A stretch of DNA of 64,000 nt from Promethearchaeota archaeon. GTDB lineage: Archaea > Asgardarchaeota > Lokiarchaeia > Sigyniarchaeales > SOKP01. Below are positions 36,442 through 45,829 of this stretch, one piece after another (position 1 is the first letter of the stretch; the number at the start of each line of letters is the position of its first letter). The notes beneath the pieces are model-generated. The model saw nothing but the letters and a program-made list of their open reading frames with translations. It was not told where the DNA came from and ran no database searches. The stretch lies in assembly GCA_019894975.1 (NCBI GenBank), contig JAGXNO010000006.1, positions 39,051-103,050 of the forward strand, given 5' to 3'. The position numbers and the translations under genes were made by a program.

Positions 36442-37485
36442 ATGAAAACAATCTTAATAACGGGTTCAGATGGTTTCATAGGTTCTCATTTGACAGACTT
36501 TTGTCTTATGAAAGGATTTCGAGTTATTGCTTTAAAAAAACCAACAAGAAACGTGATAAACTTAATTAGATATACTGACGGAAAACGTGATTTTACCATT
36601 GAAGAACTATCAGAGTTTAAATTAAAAAAAATTCGGATTCCTACAAACAATAAAAATCTATTAATTTTGGAATGTGATATTAAAAATGCCGATTTAATTG
36701 AAGTTTTAGTGGAAGAATTTAGACCAAAAATGATATTTCATTTTGCTGCTCAACCACTTGTTATTCCATCTTGGGAGGATCCAATAGATACTATAAGAAC
36801 TAATGTTATTGGCACGATAAATGTCTTTGAACCAATAAAAAAACATAAACTCAACATAAAAGTTATTCTTGCTTGTTCTAGTGCAGAATATGGTACTACT
36901 ACAGATTTAGACCGAGCATTAAAAGAGACTGACTTACTCTTGGCAATACATCCATATGGAATTAGTAAAATAGCAGCAGAGCTTCTTGCACGTCAATATT
37001 TTATAAATTATGGAATAGAGGTGATTAATTTAAGATTTTTTAATCAAACAGGTCCCAGAAAAGAAAATGATGTTGTTTCTGATTTTGTTATAAAAGTAGC
37101 AAAAATAGATTCAGGAATCGCTGAACCTATAATTAATGTTGGTAATATTAATACATACCGGGATATAACAGGCATAAAAGACACCATACAAGCAACATGG
37201 TTAGCGGCTACAAGGGGAACTCCTGGAGAAACCTACAATGTATGTTCAGGTAGAAAAATTTATATTCGGGAGATTTTAGAAAAAATATTAAAATTTTCGA
37301 ATAATGAGATTAAAATAAAGGAGGACACTGAAGAAAAATTAAGAAAAACAGACGAAAAAATTATTTTAGGTGATAATTCTAAAATAAAAAAAGAACTGGG
37401 TTTCAAAATTTCTCAATCTATTGATGAACTTTTAAGAGAAACATATGAATATTGGATTGAGTATTTTTCTTCTGATACTTGCTAA
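36442..37485 (+). CDS. NAD(P)-dependent sugar reductase/epimerase, RMD-like
   Basis: 347 residues from the ATG at 36442 (MKTILITGSDGFIGSHL); an in-frame ATG 42 nt upstream would only add a hydrophobic stub. SSAEYG and HPYGISK are catalytic; LRFFNQTGPRKENDVVSDF, VGNINTYRDITG and GETYNVCSG resemble GDP-4-keto-6-deoxymannose reductase. It is a clear paralog of the gene at 20171-21211, sharing the same insertion of about 35 residues. It probably feeds GDP-D-rhamnose or a related 6-deoxyhexose into the glycan. Confidence 0.7.
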   Translation: MKTILITGSDGFIGSHLTDFCLMKGFRVIALKKPTRNVINLIRYTDGKRDFTIEELSEFKLKKIRIPTNNKNLLILECDIKNADLIEVLVEEFRPKMIFHFAAQPLVIPSWEDPIDTIRTNVIGTINVFEPIKKHKLNIKVILACSSAEYGTTTDLDRALKETDLLLAIHPYGISKIAAELLARQYFINYGIEVINLRFFNQTGPRKENDVVSDFVIKVAKIDSGIAEPIINVGNINTYRDITGIKDTIQATWLAATRGTPGETYNVCSGRKIYIREILEKILKFSNNEIKIKEDTEEKLRKTDEKIILGDNSKIKKELGFKISQSIDELLRETYEYWIEYFSSDTC

Positions 37486-37521
37486 TTTATACCAAACTAA
37501 TGGTACACAAGATATAGCTAA

Positions 37522-38898
37522 TTAAAGATCAAATCCATAGAGTCTTTTGTCTCCTTTTTTTCTAAATTGCTTATAAGCGGTCTGATAACGCTCTTTTGTT
37601 TCTTCTGTGTTTGGAATATCTATCATTACTTGTGAAAGACCTAATCTATGCAATTCTGGATATTCGACGAAAATTGCAAACAATTTTTGTAAATGAGAAA
37701 GTTGATTTTTATATCTTCCAGGAAAATTTAATTTACTTGAATCAAAAAAATTAGAACTCAAGTCGCTAAAATCTCCCATATAATATTCTTGTTGTCTACA
37801 ATATTCTCCCAGTTTTGTTCCGGGATATGGTTGATATATTGAAACCCAAGCATAATCAGGTTTCGCCTCAATATTCATTTCAAGAGTTGCTAAGTCATCT
37901 TCTAGTGAGCCCGTAGGCAAACCAATGATGTTTTGTAACATAAGTCTTATCCCATGTTCTCTAAGGAGAATAGTTGCCTTGATTATTTGTTCTCTCGTCA
38001 TTCTCCTATTTAAAATGTTGTTTCTCAATCTATCATTTGCAGTTTCTGCTGCAATATGAACACTATAACAACCTGCTTGCTTCAATTGGTTAACAATCTC
38101 TTCATCAACCGTGTTTGGTCTTACATGACAATGGAAAGGTAAATTAACTCTCTTAGCATATTCCTTGGTAAAATCTTTTAACCATTTTTTATTTAACGTA
38201 AAGGTATCATCCTGAAAATAAACAAACCTTGTTGGGGAAGATTTCACTACATCTTCAATTTCATCTACTAAAGAGATAACATTTCTGAACCTAACCCTTT
38301 TCCCTTTATTGCTATATAATTGCGAATATTTTTCATTAAAACAGTAAGAACAATTATAGGGGCAGCCTCTTGAAGCTATAAAATGTTTTATCGGTCCTTT
38401 TTTTATTTCTGGGAACTGGAATACTATTTCTCTATCTGGAAAAGGTAGCGAATCTATATCTGCCAAGGGTCGGACTCCATTTTGTATTATTCTTCCATTT
38501 CTTTTAACAAAAAGATTTTCTATTTGAGTTATATCTTCTGCTTTTTCTTGTTTATTTAAAAGATCGACAAATGCTGGTTCTCCTTCTCCTCTGCATACAA
38601 TATCCACACCATCTTGATTTATTAATTCCGGGAAAAAGGTTGGATGTGGGCCTCCAAAAACACTTAAAAATTGATAGGTCCTCTTTAATGATTGATTAAG
38701 ATCTAAAAAGAGATCTTGATCTCCAGTCATAAGACTATAGGCTACAATATCAGGTTCAAATTCTTCAACCTTTTTTTCTAAATCATCTGAGATTCTTGCC
38801 AAATCTGTTTTATGACCTGCAGCTTTTGCAGCCGCAGATAAATACATTATGCCAAGAGGTTCAATTATAAATGGTTTTGTAATGAATAAGACTTTCAT
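37522..38898 (-). CDS. B12-binding domain radical SAM protein
   Basis: 458 residues. The N-terminal ~130 residues form a cobalamin-binding-type Rossmann domain (PLGIMYLSAAAKAAGH, VFGGPHPTFFP, CRGEGEPAF). The radical SAM domain follows with ASRGCPYNCSYCFNE, the CxxxCxxC cluster motif, and HIAAETANDRLRNNILNR. Class B enzymes of this type methylate unreactive carbon or phosphorus centres. In a glycan island a C-methyl or P-methyl modification is conceivable, and a phosphonate cluster lies 30 kb away, but the substrate cannot be read from sequence. Confidence 0.8.
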   Translation of the reverse strand: MKVLFITKPFIIEPLGIMYLSAAAKAAGHKTDLARISDDLEKKVEEFEPDIVAYSLMTGDQDLFLDLNQSLKRTYQFLSVFGGPHPTFFPELINQDGVDIVCRGEGEPAFVDLLNKQEKAEDITQIENLFVKRNGRIIQNGVRPLADIDSLPFPDREIVFQFPEIKKGPIKHFIASRGCPYNCSYCFNEKYSQLYSNKGKRVRFRNVISLVDEIEDVVKSSPTRFVYFQDDTFTLNKKWLKDFTKEYAKRVNLPFHCHVRPNTVDEEIVNQLKQAGCYSVHIAAETANDRLRNNILNRRMTREQIIKATILLREHGIRLMLQNIIGLPTGSLEDDLATLEMNIEAKPDYAWVSIYQPYPGTKLGEYCRQQEYYMGDFSDLSSNFFDSSKLNFPGRYKNQLSHLQKLFAIFVEYPELHRLGLSQVMIDIPNTEETKERYQTAYKQFRKKGDKRLYGFDL

Positions 38899-39104
38899 TT
38901 AGTAAAAAAATTACCTTATTGTTTTTAAATATTTACTTAAGATAACCATCGTGAGGGAAATTAAGGATTCTCCCTTCCTTAAATAAAAAACTTTAAATCA
39001 AGAAAATGATTGATATTAAACAAAATGCCTTTAATTATTGTCTTGAATGCAATATCTACAATAAACTTGATAAATTGTAATTGATCTTCTCGGAAAAAAA
39101 CAAC

Positions 39105-40274
39105 ATGAAAAAATATGTATTGCTAATTACTATTAGAGTATTAAAACTCATCAATCAACAACAAAAATTAAAGTTAATAATAAAAAGTCATTTTATAGTT
39201 AAAGAAGGCAAGATTAACTCCCAAATTGCCTTTTTAATGAGATACATTTTAAATATTAAAATGCTTTATGATTTTACGTTTGAAAAAATTATCAAATCTG
39301 ATTTTGAAAAGGTAAAATTCTTTTTTAGTAAAGAAAAAAGAGACTATATTCGAGATTATGCTTACATTAAATATCATATAAAAAAATATAATCAATATCA
39401 GAATCAATATAATATTCCTGGAACAAAAAATATCAGTGGATTAAAATTTTATAATGATCCAAATGTATATCCTCACTTTCAAAAAGATCTAGCAAGATTT
39501 AAAGATCTATTAGTCTTACTCGTGAGTCAAAAAGCTAATGTGACATTTTATAAATTTGGGGATGGAGACTATTATTTTTTACAACAAATAGAGCATGGAA
39601 GTGCAAAACCAGGAGTGAGAGCTTTAAGTAAAACTTATAGTGAGATAAATATCAAACCTTTTATGGAAGGAGTGCTAAAAAATGATTACATTATTGCAGA
39701 TATATTCCCCGGAAGGAATACCATGTTTAATGAATTATTTCCAAAGAGAGAACGGGATTTTCCATCTGATTACTGTCATGCATTGGTAGCAAATAAATGG
39801 TTTTTTAAGACCTTTAAAGGAAAAATCGGTTTAATAGGGGCAAGAGAAAAACTAAAAATAATAGAACAACTAATGCAATATAGAGAATATAGAGAATATC
39901 TAGGAATTGATAAATTTAGTGATTATATTTATATCCCTCAAAAATTTGCAGCTGATGATATCAATACTCTTGAAATAAGTATTGCAAAGCAATTAAAAAA
40001 CTCAAAATCGGAAATATTTTTGTTAGGGATCGGTCATGTGAAATCTGCCCTATTATATAGATTTAAAAAATATAAAGAGGCTGTTTACGTCGATGTTGGG
40101 GGTGCGATTGATGCAATAGCGGGGGTAATGAATATTCGTCGTTTACATATGGCAAAATGGGTAAATTATCAAATCAAGAATTATGATTACTCAAATATAG
40201 ATTATATGAATTATCAGGGATGGGGGAAGCATGTCAATTTAAATAATCATAATTCGTATAAAAACAAAAGTTGA
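39105..40274 (+). CDS. GT-D-type glycosyltransferase (DUF1792-like)
   Basis: About 389 residues from ATG 39105 (a TTG at 39081 is in frame). The GT-D landmarks are in the second half: TFYKFGDGDYYFLQQ, matching the FGDGE metal motif with Asp in place of Glu, IGLIGAREK, FLLGIGHVKSALLYRF and YVDVGGAIDAIAGV. The first ~120 residues are basic and specific to this protein. Presumed nucleotide-sugar transferase in glycan assembly. Stand-alone gene on the plus strand. Confidence 0.65.
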   Translation: MKKYVLLITIRVLKLINQQQKLKLIIKSHFIVKEGKINSQIAFLMRYILNIKMLYDFTFEKIIKSDFEKVKFFFSKEKRDYIRDYAYIKYHIKKYNQYQNQYNIPGTKNISGLKFYNDPNVYPHFQKDLARFKDLLVLLVSQKANVTFYKFGDGDYYFLQQIEHGSAKPGVRALSKTYSEINIKPFMEGVLKNDYIIADIFPGRNTMFNELFPKRERDFPSDYCHALVANKWFFKTFKGKIGLIGAREKLKIIEQLMQYREYREYLGIDKFSDYIYIPQKFAADDINTLEISIAKQLKNSKSEIFLLGIGHVKSALLYRFKKYKEAVYVDVGGAIDAIAGVMNIRRLHMAKWVNYQIKNYDYSNIDYMNYQGWGKHVNLNNHNSYKNKS

Positions 40275-40325
40275 AATTTTCAAATATAGAGTTCTTATTA
40301 AAAGATTGCTTCACGAGATATTATT

Positions 40326-41390
40326 TTATTCAATTTTTTCGTTTGGAATAATTGCAAACAAAATTGTTTCAGCTCTACCAGTAGAAAAATGGTCTATATA
40401 AAATTTGTAGTTTAAATTAAAAGAATTAATGTATTTAGGTATTTTATATATGTGTTCAATTTTGTGATAAATAGAAATTGCCAATTTTGGTTGATATTTT
40501 ATAATTGTTTCTTTAGCACCTAATAATCCGGCGACCTCTGCCCCTTCAATATCCATTTTAATAAAATCAATTTTAGCAAGTTTTTTCTCTTTTACAAAAT
40601 CATCAATTGAAATCGTTATTAATTTCTCTGTTGAGTTTTTTTCATTATTGAAAAAAACAACTCCACTAACACCATCTTCATAAAAATTGAGTTCTGTATT
40701 ACTATCTTTCCAAATAGGACGTTTATTAATTTCAATTATATCTTTTAGATTAGGATTTAAATTTAAATTTTCTTTAAAAATTTTTAAATTTCTCTCTAGA
40801 AATTCAAATGAAAAAACTTTACCAAAAATTCCCGTCTTTGCTGCAAAATATAAGGCTGTATCTCCCCAACAAGCTCCTGCATCTATAACATAATCTCCTT
40901 TTTCTACCTCTATTATATTATTGTGTTTATATCGATACTGCTCGATTAAAAATGCAAAAGCTAAACTTGCATTATCATCATATACTCTTAGTGGAAATCC
41001 TATTGACCTTAAATTAAATAGATTTAATTTATATTTCCCATCATCTATAACTTGATTAGAATCGTATAAGCTTTCAAAAAAAGAATTTTTATTTATCCAT
41101 TTTATATTGGCAATGGGAGAAACAAAAACATTTTCAAAGCCAAATACTCTTGCAGAGAGTAATCTAATAAAAACTTGTTTTGAGTATTGATCTTCTAGTA
41201 AATTATAGATTTGAGAAAAATTTCTTAGTTTTCTTATTATTTTAAGAATATTTTTAAGTCTATAGCATTTTTCAAGAAATATTTTGAGAGGGTGTTTCTT
41301 TGCATATATTATCTCTTTTTTGACGAATATTTGTATAGGAAAGAGATCAGAAATCAATTTTATTCCAAATTTTAAATAAAACTTCAACAA
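40326..41390 (-). CDS. FkbM-family methyltransferase
   Basis: 354 residues from TTG. The catalytic domain starts near residue 155: GDYVIDAGACWGDTALYFA (motif I), VFSFEFLERNLKIFKENL, and KIDFIKMDIEGAEVAGLLG with the FkbM-type MDIEGAE. The N-terminal ~140 residues are basic and helical, possibly a membrane-docking part. It likely O-methylates a glycan residue. The 293 bp upstream (41391-41683) shows no further gene. Confidence 0.8.
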   Translation of the reverse strand: MLKFYLKFGIKLISDLFPIQIFVKKEIIYAKKHPLKIFLEKCYRLKNILKIIRKLRNFSQIYNLLEDQYSKQVFIRLLSARVFGFENVFVSPIANIKWINKNSFFESLYDSNQVIDDGKYKLNLFNLRSIGFPLRVYDDNASLAFAFLIEQYRYKHNNIIEVEKGDYVIDAGACWGDTALYFAAKTGIFGKVFSFEFLERNLKIFKENLNLNPNLKDIIEINKRPIWKDSNTELNFYEDGVSGVVFFNNEKNSTEKLITISIDDFVKEKKLAKIDFIKMDIEGAEVAGLLGAKETIIKYQPKLAISIYHKIEHIYKIPKYINSFNLNYKFYIDHFSTGRAETILFAIIPNEKIE

Positions 41391-41683
41391 AGGAAAATCT
41401 CTGCAAATTCAATAAATAACTATATTATCAATCAATTTAAATAATTTAAATTTTACCCCGATTAGAAAAATTAATACAGATAAGAAATGTCGATTTATAT
41501 TTACATGATTAGTTAACTTGTAAATAATTAATCAGCCATTTGCTCTATTCTATAAGAAATTTAAATTCAGGTTATAAAAAATGTAATATTATTTGACTCC
41601 TTGAATCTAATTTAGAATAATTCTATATTATGTATGTAGATCCCATATTTCTTCTGAAATACAAGATGAAGTTTTTTGTATCA

Positions 41684-42757
41684 TCAAAATAAACCTTCAT
41701 AGATTTTTTTAGTTTCTAAAGCATTTCTTTTCCATTCAAGGTCATCCGCTGTTATAAAGTTATTCTCCCCCATTTTTGTTAATTTGTCTTTATTTTGTAT
41801 TGCTTCTTCTAATGCATTTAACAATCCATCCGGTTTTTTAGGATTATAAAGAAATGCTCCTTTTTCATTTACTAATTCTGGAATACAACCCAATCGAGGA
41901 GCTATAACGGGTTTTCCAAAACTCATAGCTAAAAAAATCCCTCCTGGTGTAAGTATTTTTTTATATGAAAATATAATTAAATCAGATGCATTGATATAAA
42001 TCTGAATTTGATCTTGAGCGATGAAGTTTAACATAGGTTGAATATTTGGACTATTCTTTATTCGATTGAGAATGTCTTTCTTGATTTGATTATTCTTTGG
42101 TTTCCCAACTATCAGAAGTTTAACATTTTTATCTCTACTTAACTTTTTAAAACTCTTAATGAGGTGTAAAATTCCTTTATAAGGTCTTATTGAACCAAAA
42201 AATAAAAACACAAGGTCATCGCTTCTTAAGTTTAGATGATTTCGCGCCTTTTCCTTAGAAATCTGATTCTCAAAACATTTAAAAAAACCATGACTAATTA
42301 TATGGATCTTGTTTTCGGGTGCTCCAAACTCTTTTATGAATTTCTTTTTAGCATATTTGCATTGACAAATAATAGCATCAACCTTTTTGGAAAAAAAATT
42401 CTTAATTACTTTTTCCATCTTTGGATAAGCACATTCATGACTATATAAATTATGTATAGTCCAGACTAATTTTGCTCTTAGCAGATATTTTAAAATGTAG
42501 ACATCAATGATGAATGTTAAAGATTTTATCAATGCTCCTATTCTATTTTTAGTGCTAAAACCAGCATAACCCTCAATCCAATGCATATGTATAAAGTTAG
42601 TCTTCAAATTCAGGACATTTCTTGAAATTGGAAATAAAGGTGCTATTTTTTTTAATTTTATCGGAAAAATTACTTGAAAACCTTCATTATAAAGGTCATT
42701 TGCGACACAATGGCATCCAAATCCTATATTGGGCATAAAAATTATTTTTTTTTTCAA
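41684..42757 (-). CDS. Glycosyltransferase family 4
   Basis: 357 residues with a GT-B fold: MKKKIIFMPNIGFGCHCVAN, IHMHWIEGY, TIHNLYSHE in the acceptor domain, then LVFLFFGSIRPYKGILHLI and TPGGIFLAMSFGKPVIAPRL in the donor domain. The usual E-x7-E is modified, the first Glu position being occupied by TPGG. Similar variants are common in exopolysaccharide GTs. It stands alone. Confidence 0.8.
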   Translation of the reverse strand: MKKKIIFMPNIGFGCHCVANDLYNEGFQVIFPIKLKKIAPLFPISRNVLNLKTNFIHMHWIEGYAGFSTKNRIGALIKSLTFIIDVYILKYLLRAKLVWTIHNLYSHECAYPKMEKVIKNFFSKKVDAIICQCKYAKKKFIKEFGAPENKIHIISHGFFKCFENQISKEKARNHLNLRSDDLVFLFFGSIRPYKGILHLIKSFKKLSRDKNVKLLIVGKPKNNQIKKDILNRIKNSPNIQPMLNFIAQDQIQIYINASDLIIFSYKKILTPGGIFLAMSFGKPVIAPRLGCIPELVNEKGAFLYNPKKPDGLLNALEEAIQNKDKLTKMGENNFITADDLEWKRNALETKKIYEGLF

Positions 42758-42938
42758 TTATTTTTCCCATTTTCACGAAAATTTTTGAATGTATAATCAG
42801 TATGAGACAATAATAGAATACGCTCCTTCACTATTAATTTTTTGGTTCGACAATATATTGCAATGGATTATCCAATAATTTATTGTATAAACTCCTTTTC
42901 CCAAAAGATTTTTAAGATTTTTTTAATATTAAAAATTG
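42758..42938. other. Intergenic region, promoters only
   Basis: Part of the 345-bp gap between the GT4 start and the methyltransferase. It is AT-rich with T runs; I see no RNA gene, repeat or coding sequence here, only room for the leftward GT4 promoter. Confidence 0.4.
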
Positions 42939-43106
42939 ATGAAATTAAAGAGTTTTATTTCTAAAATCGAAATTTTTTACGAAAAATATCTATCAAGAAT
43001 AGAAAAGGGTTATTTATTAAAATTTGATTTTATTTATAGAAATTATTTACGTTTAGTAAGAGGTTTTAGATTTTTTCCAAAAATCCTGAAAAAATCCCCT
43101 GGATGA
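42939..43106 (+). CDS. Small basic ORF overlapping the methyltransferase start
   Basis: A 55-codon frame from ATG (MKLKSFISKIEIFYEKYLSR at its start) whose stop overlaps the next ATG as ATGA, the classical translational-coupling arrangement. The peptide is basic and amphipathic with aromatic residues, like the membrane-docking N-termini of neighbouring enzymes. It may be a separate small protein, a leader, or a detached N-terminal part of the methyltransferase. No family recognised. Confidence 0.35.
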   Translation: MKLKSFISKIEIFYEKYLSRIEKGYLLKFDFIYRNYLRLVRGFRFFPKILKKSPG

Positions 43107-43759
43107 ACAATACTTTAAAAAATAGAGAAGAAGTAAACCTTGCTATTAAAATCATTAAAGCTTCGAATTTAAATCTTCATAATGTTCCTGAGAAAAATTG
43201 GGACTCATTAATTGCTTTAAAAATAATAACTCAAAATACAAATAGTTCAGCGAAGATTTTGGATGCGGGAGGTGAAAAGGTTTCTTTAATTCTTTTTTGG
43301 CTTTATCAATTAGGATTCTCTAATTTGAAATGTTTGAATTTACTGTTTGAAAAAAGGATGAAAAGAGGGAAAATTGAATTTATTCCTGGAGATTTAACCA
43401 AGACCGACTTTCCTAATAATCATTTTGACATCATTACATGTATTAGTGTAATTGAACATGGTGTAGATGAAGCAAAATATTTTAAAGAGATGAATAGAAT
43501 TTTAAAAAAAGGGGGTTTACTTATTACATCTACTGATTATTGGGAAAGTAAAATAGATACTAGCGGGAAATTCGAATTTAACAACCCAATTTTTATTTAC
43601 GATAGAGATTCGGTTAAAAGATTATTAAATATTGCCTTTAAATCAAATTTCAGATTATTTGGTCCAGAAATAGACCTAAATTGTCAATATAAAGTAGTAA
43701 ATTGGAACAGGTTTAATTTAGATTATACTTTTCTAATTTTTTGCTTACAAAAAATGTGA
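43103..43759 (+). CDS. SAM-dependent methyltransferase
   Basis: 218 residues. SSAKILDAGGEKVSLILFWL corresponds to motif I with GG in place of GxG, FIPGDLTKTDFPNNHFDIITC holds the acidic adenine contact, and ISVIEHGVDEAKYFKEMNRI plus KKGGLLITSTDYW are motifs IV-V of class I enzymes. The gap between strand 1 and FIPGD is shorter than usual. Coupled by ATGA overlap to a short upstream ORF. Presumably glycan tailoring. Confidence 0.65.
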   Translation: MNNTLKNREEVNLAIKIIKASNLNLHNVPEKNWDSLIALKIITQNTNSSAKILDAGGEKVSLILFWLYQLGFSNLKCLNLLFEKRMKRGKIEFIPGDLTKTDFPNNHFDIITCISVIEHGVDEAKYFKEMNRILKKGGLLITSTDYWESKIDTSGKFEFNNPIFIYDRDSVKRLLNIAFKSNFRLFGPEIDLNCQYKVVNWNRFNLDYTFLIFCLQKM

Positions 43760-43787
43760 AAAAATTTGACTCGTTTACAAATTGGTT

Positions 43788-44786
43788 TTAGGTATTTAGT
43801 TTTATGAATATATCTTCTAGACTTGTTTCTAATTCTTTAATTTGCTTAATAGGATATTTTTGAAGAATTCCAAATATTTTTGGATAACAATGTCGATCTT
43901 GAATATTAAAAAATACATTATCTTTATTCCTCTCTACATCACTAATGTAATTTAGAGTACTTAATTCATCACTTAATTCTATAATTTTATCTAAACCGAT
44001 CTTTATTTGAATTTTGATTTCTTTTTGAAGGAATTTTACAAAATTTTCTTTTGTATCAACTTTTATAATATTCCCTTCTTTAAGAAAACCAATCCTACTA
44101 CATATAGCTTCTACTACATTCATTTGATGAGATGCTATCATTATGGTTTTATTGAGATTTTTTAATACAGTCATTAAATCACTAACTATGGTTGGATCTA
44201 AGCCTAGCATTGGTTCGTCTAGGAATAGAATTTTTGAATCTATTAATAAAATCCTTGCCAAGGCTAATTTTATCTTCATACCACTAGAGTAGGTCTCTAC
44301 TAACTGATGTAACTTATTTGTTAAACCCAACATTTCAATGATGTCCTTTATTTTCCCTTCATAATTCTTTATATTATAGATTTTAGCGAAGAATTTTAGA
44401 TTTTTATAACCTGTTAGTCTATAATATATCATATCGGCTCCAAGCAACAAGCCTACATTCTTTTTTACGAAATATTGTTCTTTTAAGACATTTCTACCAA
44501 GAATTTTGGCATAACCCTCTGATGGTTGTATTAGAGATGTTAGAATTGAGAGTAAAGTTGTTTTACCTGCTCCATTTGGGCCAAGTAAACCAAATATTTC
44601 ACCTTCCTTTATTTTTAAATTTATTTTATTTAATGCTGTTAATTGCTGAGCTTTTCCTCTTATCTTGTATCTTTTTGTTAAATTAAATGTTTCTATCACA
44701 TAGTTTTCATCAATTATCTCATTTAACTTGGGTAAATTATCAATATTTGTTGTCATGCTAATATCCAGATATTCCAAATTTATCAT
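43788..44786 (-). CDS. ABC-2 type transporter ATPase
   Basis: 332 residues. GLLGPNGAGKTT is Walker A, ETYSSGMKIKLALARILLI the signature motif, KILFLDEPMLGLDP Walker B, and ASHQMN the H-loop. The extra ~90 C-terminal residues resemble the regulatory tail of drug or polysaccharide exporters. Its ATG at 44786 overlaps the permease by 29 nt; a second in-frame ATG at 44756 sits just behind the permease stop and may be used. With the permease it forms an exporter, probably for a lipid-linked glycan or lipid. Confidence 0.88.
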   Translation of the reverse strand: MINLEYLDISMTTNIDNLPKLNEIIDENYVIETFNLTKRYKIRGKAQQLTALNKINLKIKEGEIFGLLGPNGAGKTTLLSILTSLIQPSEGYAKILGRNVLKEQYFVKKNVGLLLGADMIYYRLTGYKNLKFFAKIYNIKNYEGKIKDIIEMLGLTNKLHQLVETYSSGMKIKLALARILLIDSKILFLDEPMLGLDPTIVSDLMTVLKNLNKTIMIASHQMNVVEAICSRIGFLKEGNIIKVDTKENFVKFLQKEIKIQIKIGLDKIIELSDELSTLNYISDVERNKDNVFFNIQDRHCYPKIFGILQKYPIKQIKELETSLEDIFIKLNT

Positions 44787-45591
44787 AGAATGTATTGAAA
44801 AGATAGACTGAAAAAATTGGTAATATTATTGTACCTCCTATAACTACAATAAGGTGAATTGGAGTTAAAAATGCTATAGCTGATTCAAAATCAATTCCCA
44901 TTAGCCAAACAATTCGTATTAAATCAATAAAATAATAAATAGGATTTAATAAAATAATGGGTCGTATAATTTCAGGAAAAATTTGTAAAGGATAACTCAA
45001 ACAACCCAACCAGAATAAAAGCGTCAATCCAAGTTCGAACACACTATAGATCCCTTCTTTTGTAATAACCAAAATCCCCAATATCAATCCTAAACATCCA
45101 AATAAGACTGAAATAGATAGAAATGAAAGAATAACAAGAATAAGATAAAAAATGTTTATTGGGAATAATATATAGGCGATAATAAAGAAAGCGATAAAAG
45201 GAATACTCACCAATATGATTTCAGCTATGAGAAAACCAAATAGAAGGACATAACGATTTACAGGGGCAACCATTAAAGCCTGTAGAGTTTTCCAATATTT
45301 TTCTCGGTTAAATAAATATGGAAAATTAAGGACAATTTTTCTCAAAAATTGAACACAGAAGGCAATAAATAAGAATAGAACAAAATTTGCACCCGTCCAA
45401 TATCCAAATTGATAATCCTCTCTTATTGTAAAAATTACATTAAAAATAATTAATGGCATCAAAATCTGAATGAACGGGTTAAAATATCGTGTAAAAATTG
45501 ATAATTTAAATCTAAATTCAAGATAAAGATTTCTTTCTACAAAAGCTTTTATTTGCTTGATATTAGTTCTTAAAGATTTTTTGGATACCAT
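44758..45591 (-). CDS. ABC-2 type transporter permease
   Basis: About 277 residues from the ATG at 45591 (TTG at 45603 is also in frame), with six hydrophobic segments. The amphipathic N-terminal helix followed by PFIQILMPLIIFNVIF, the central PVNRYVLLFGFLIAEIIL and the ILLNPIYYFIDLIRIVW segment near the end match ABC-2 membrane proteins. It precedes its ATPase in a coupled pair. Confidence 0.85.
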   Translation of the reverse strand: MVSKKSLRTNIKQIKAFVERNLYLEFRFKLSIFTRYFNPFIQILMPLIIFNVIFTIREDYQFGYWTGANFVLFLFIAFCVQFLRKIVLNFPYLFNREKYWKTLQALMVAPVNRYVLLFGFLIAEIILVSIPFIAFFIIAYILFPINIFYLILVILSFLSISVLFGCLGLILGILVITKEGIYSVFELGLTLLFWLGCLSYPLQIFPEIIRPIILLNPIYYFIDLIRIVWLMGIDFESAIAFLTPIHLIVVIGGTIILPIFSVYLFNTFYDKFGISGY

Positions 45592-45829
45592 ATTAAATAA
45601 CAATTTGGGAAAGTGGTATTATGATTTAATTATAAGGTTAACAAAATCGTATCTTGAAAATATTAAATTCTACTTATCTATTAAATTTTGGTGTTAGAAT
45701 CCATTTCCAATTATTTTTTTAGACGAGGAAACCTTTTCTCAAAAAGAAAGAGAATTTTTTGTATTTAACATTAAAAGCAACTATGGAGAAAGTACCAATG
45801 GTGAATATATTTCATCGAAAAATACAAGT

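Noticed and set aside
38950..38995. Inverted ttaagg/ccttaa repeat between divergent genes
   Set aside because: Only 6 bp arms in AT-rich DNA; expected by chance.
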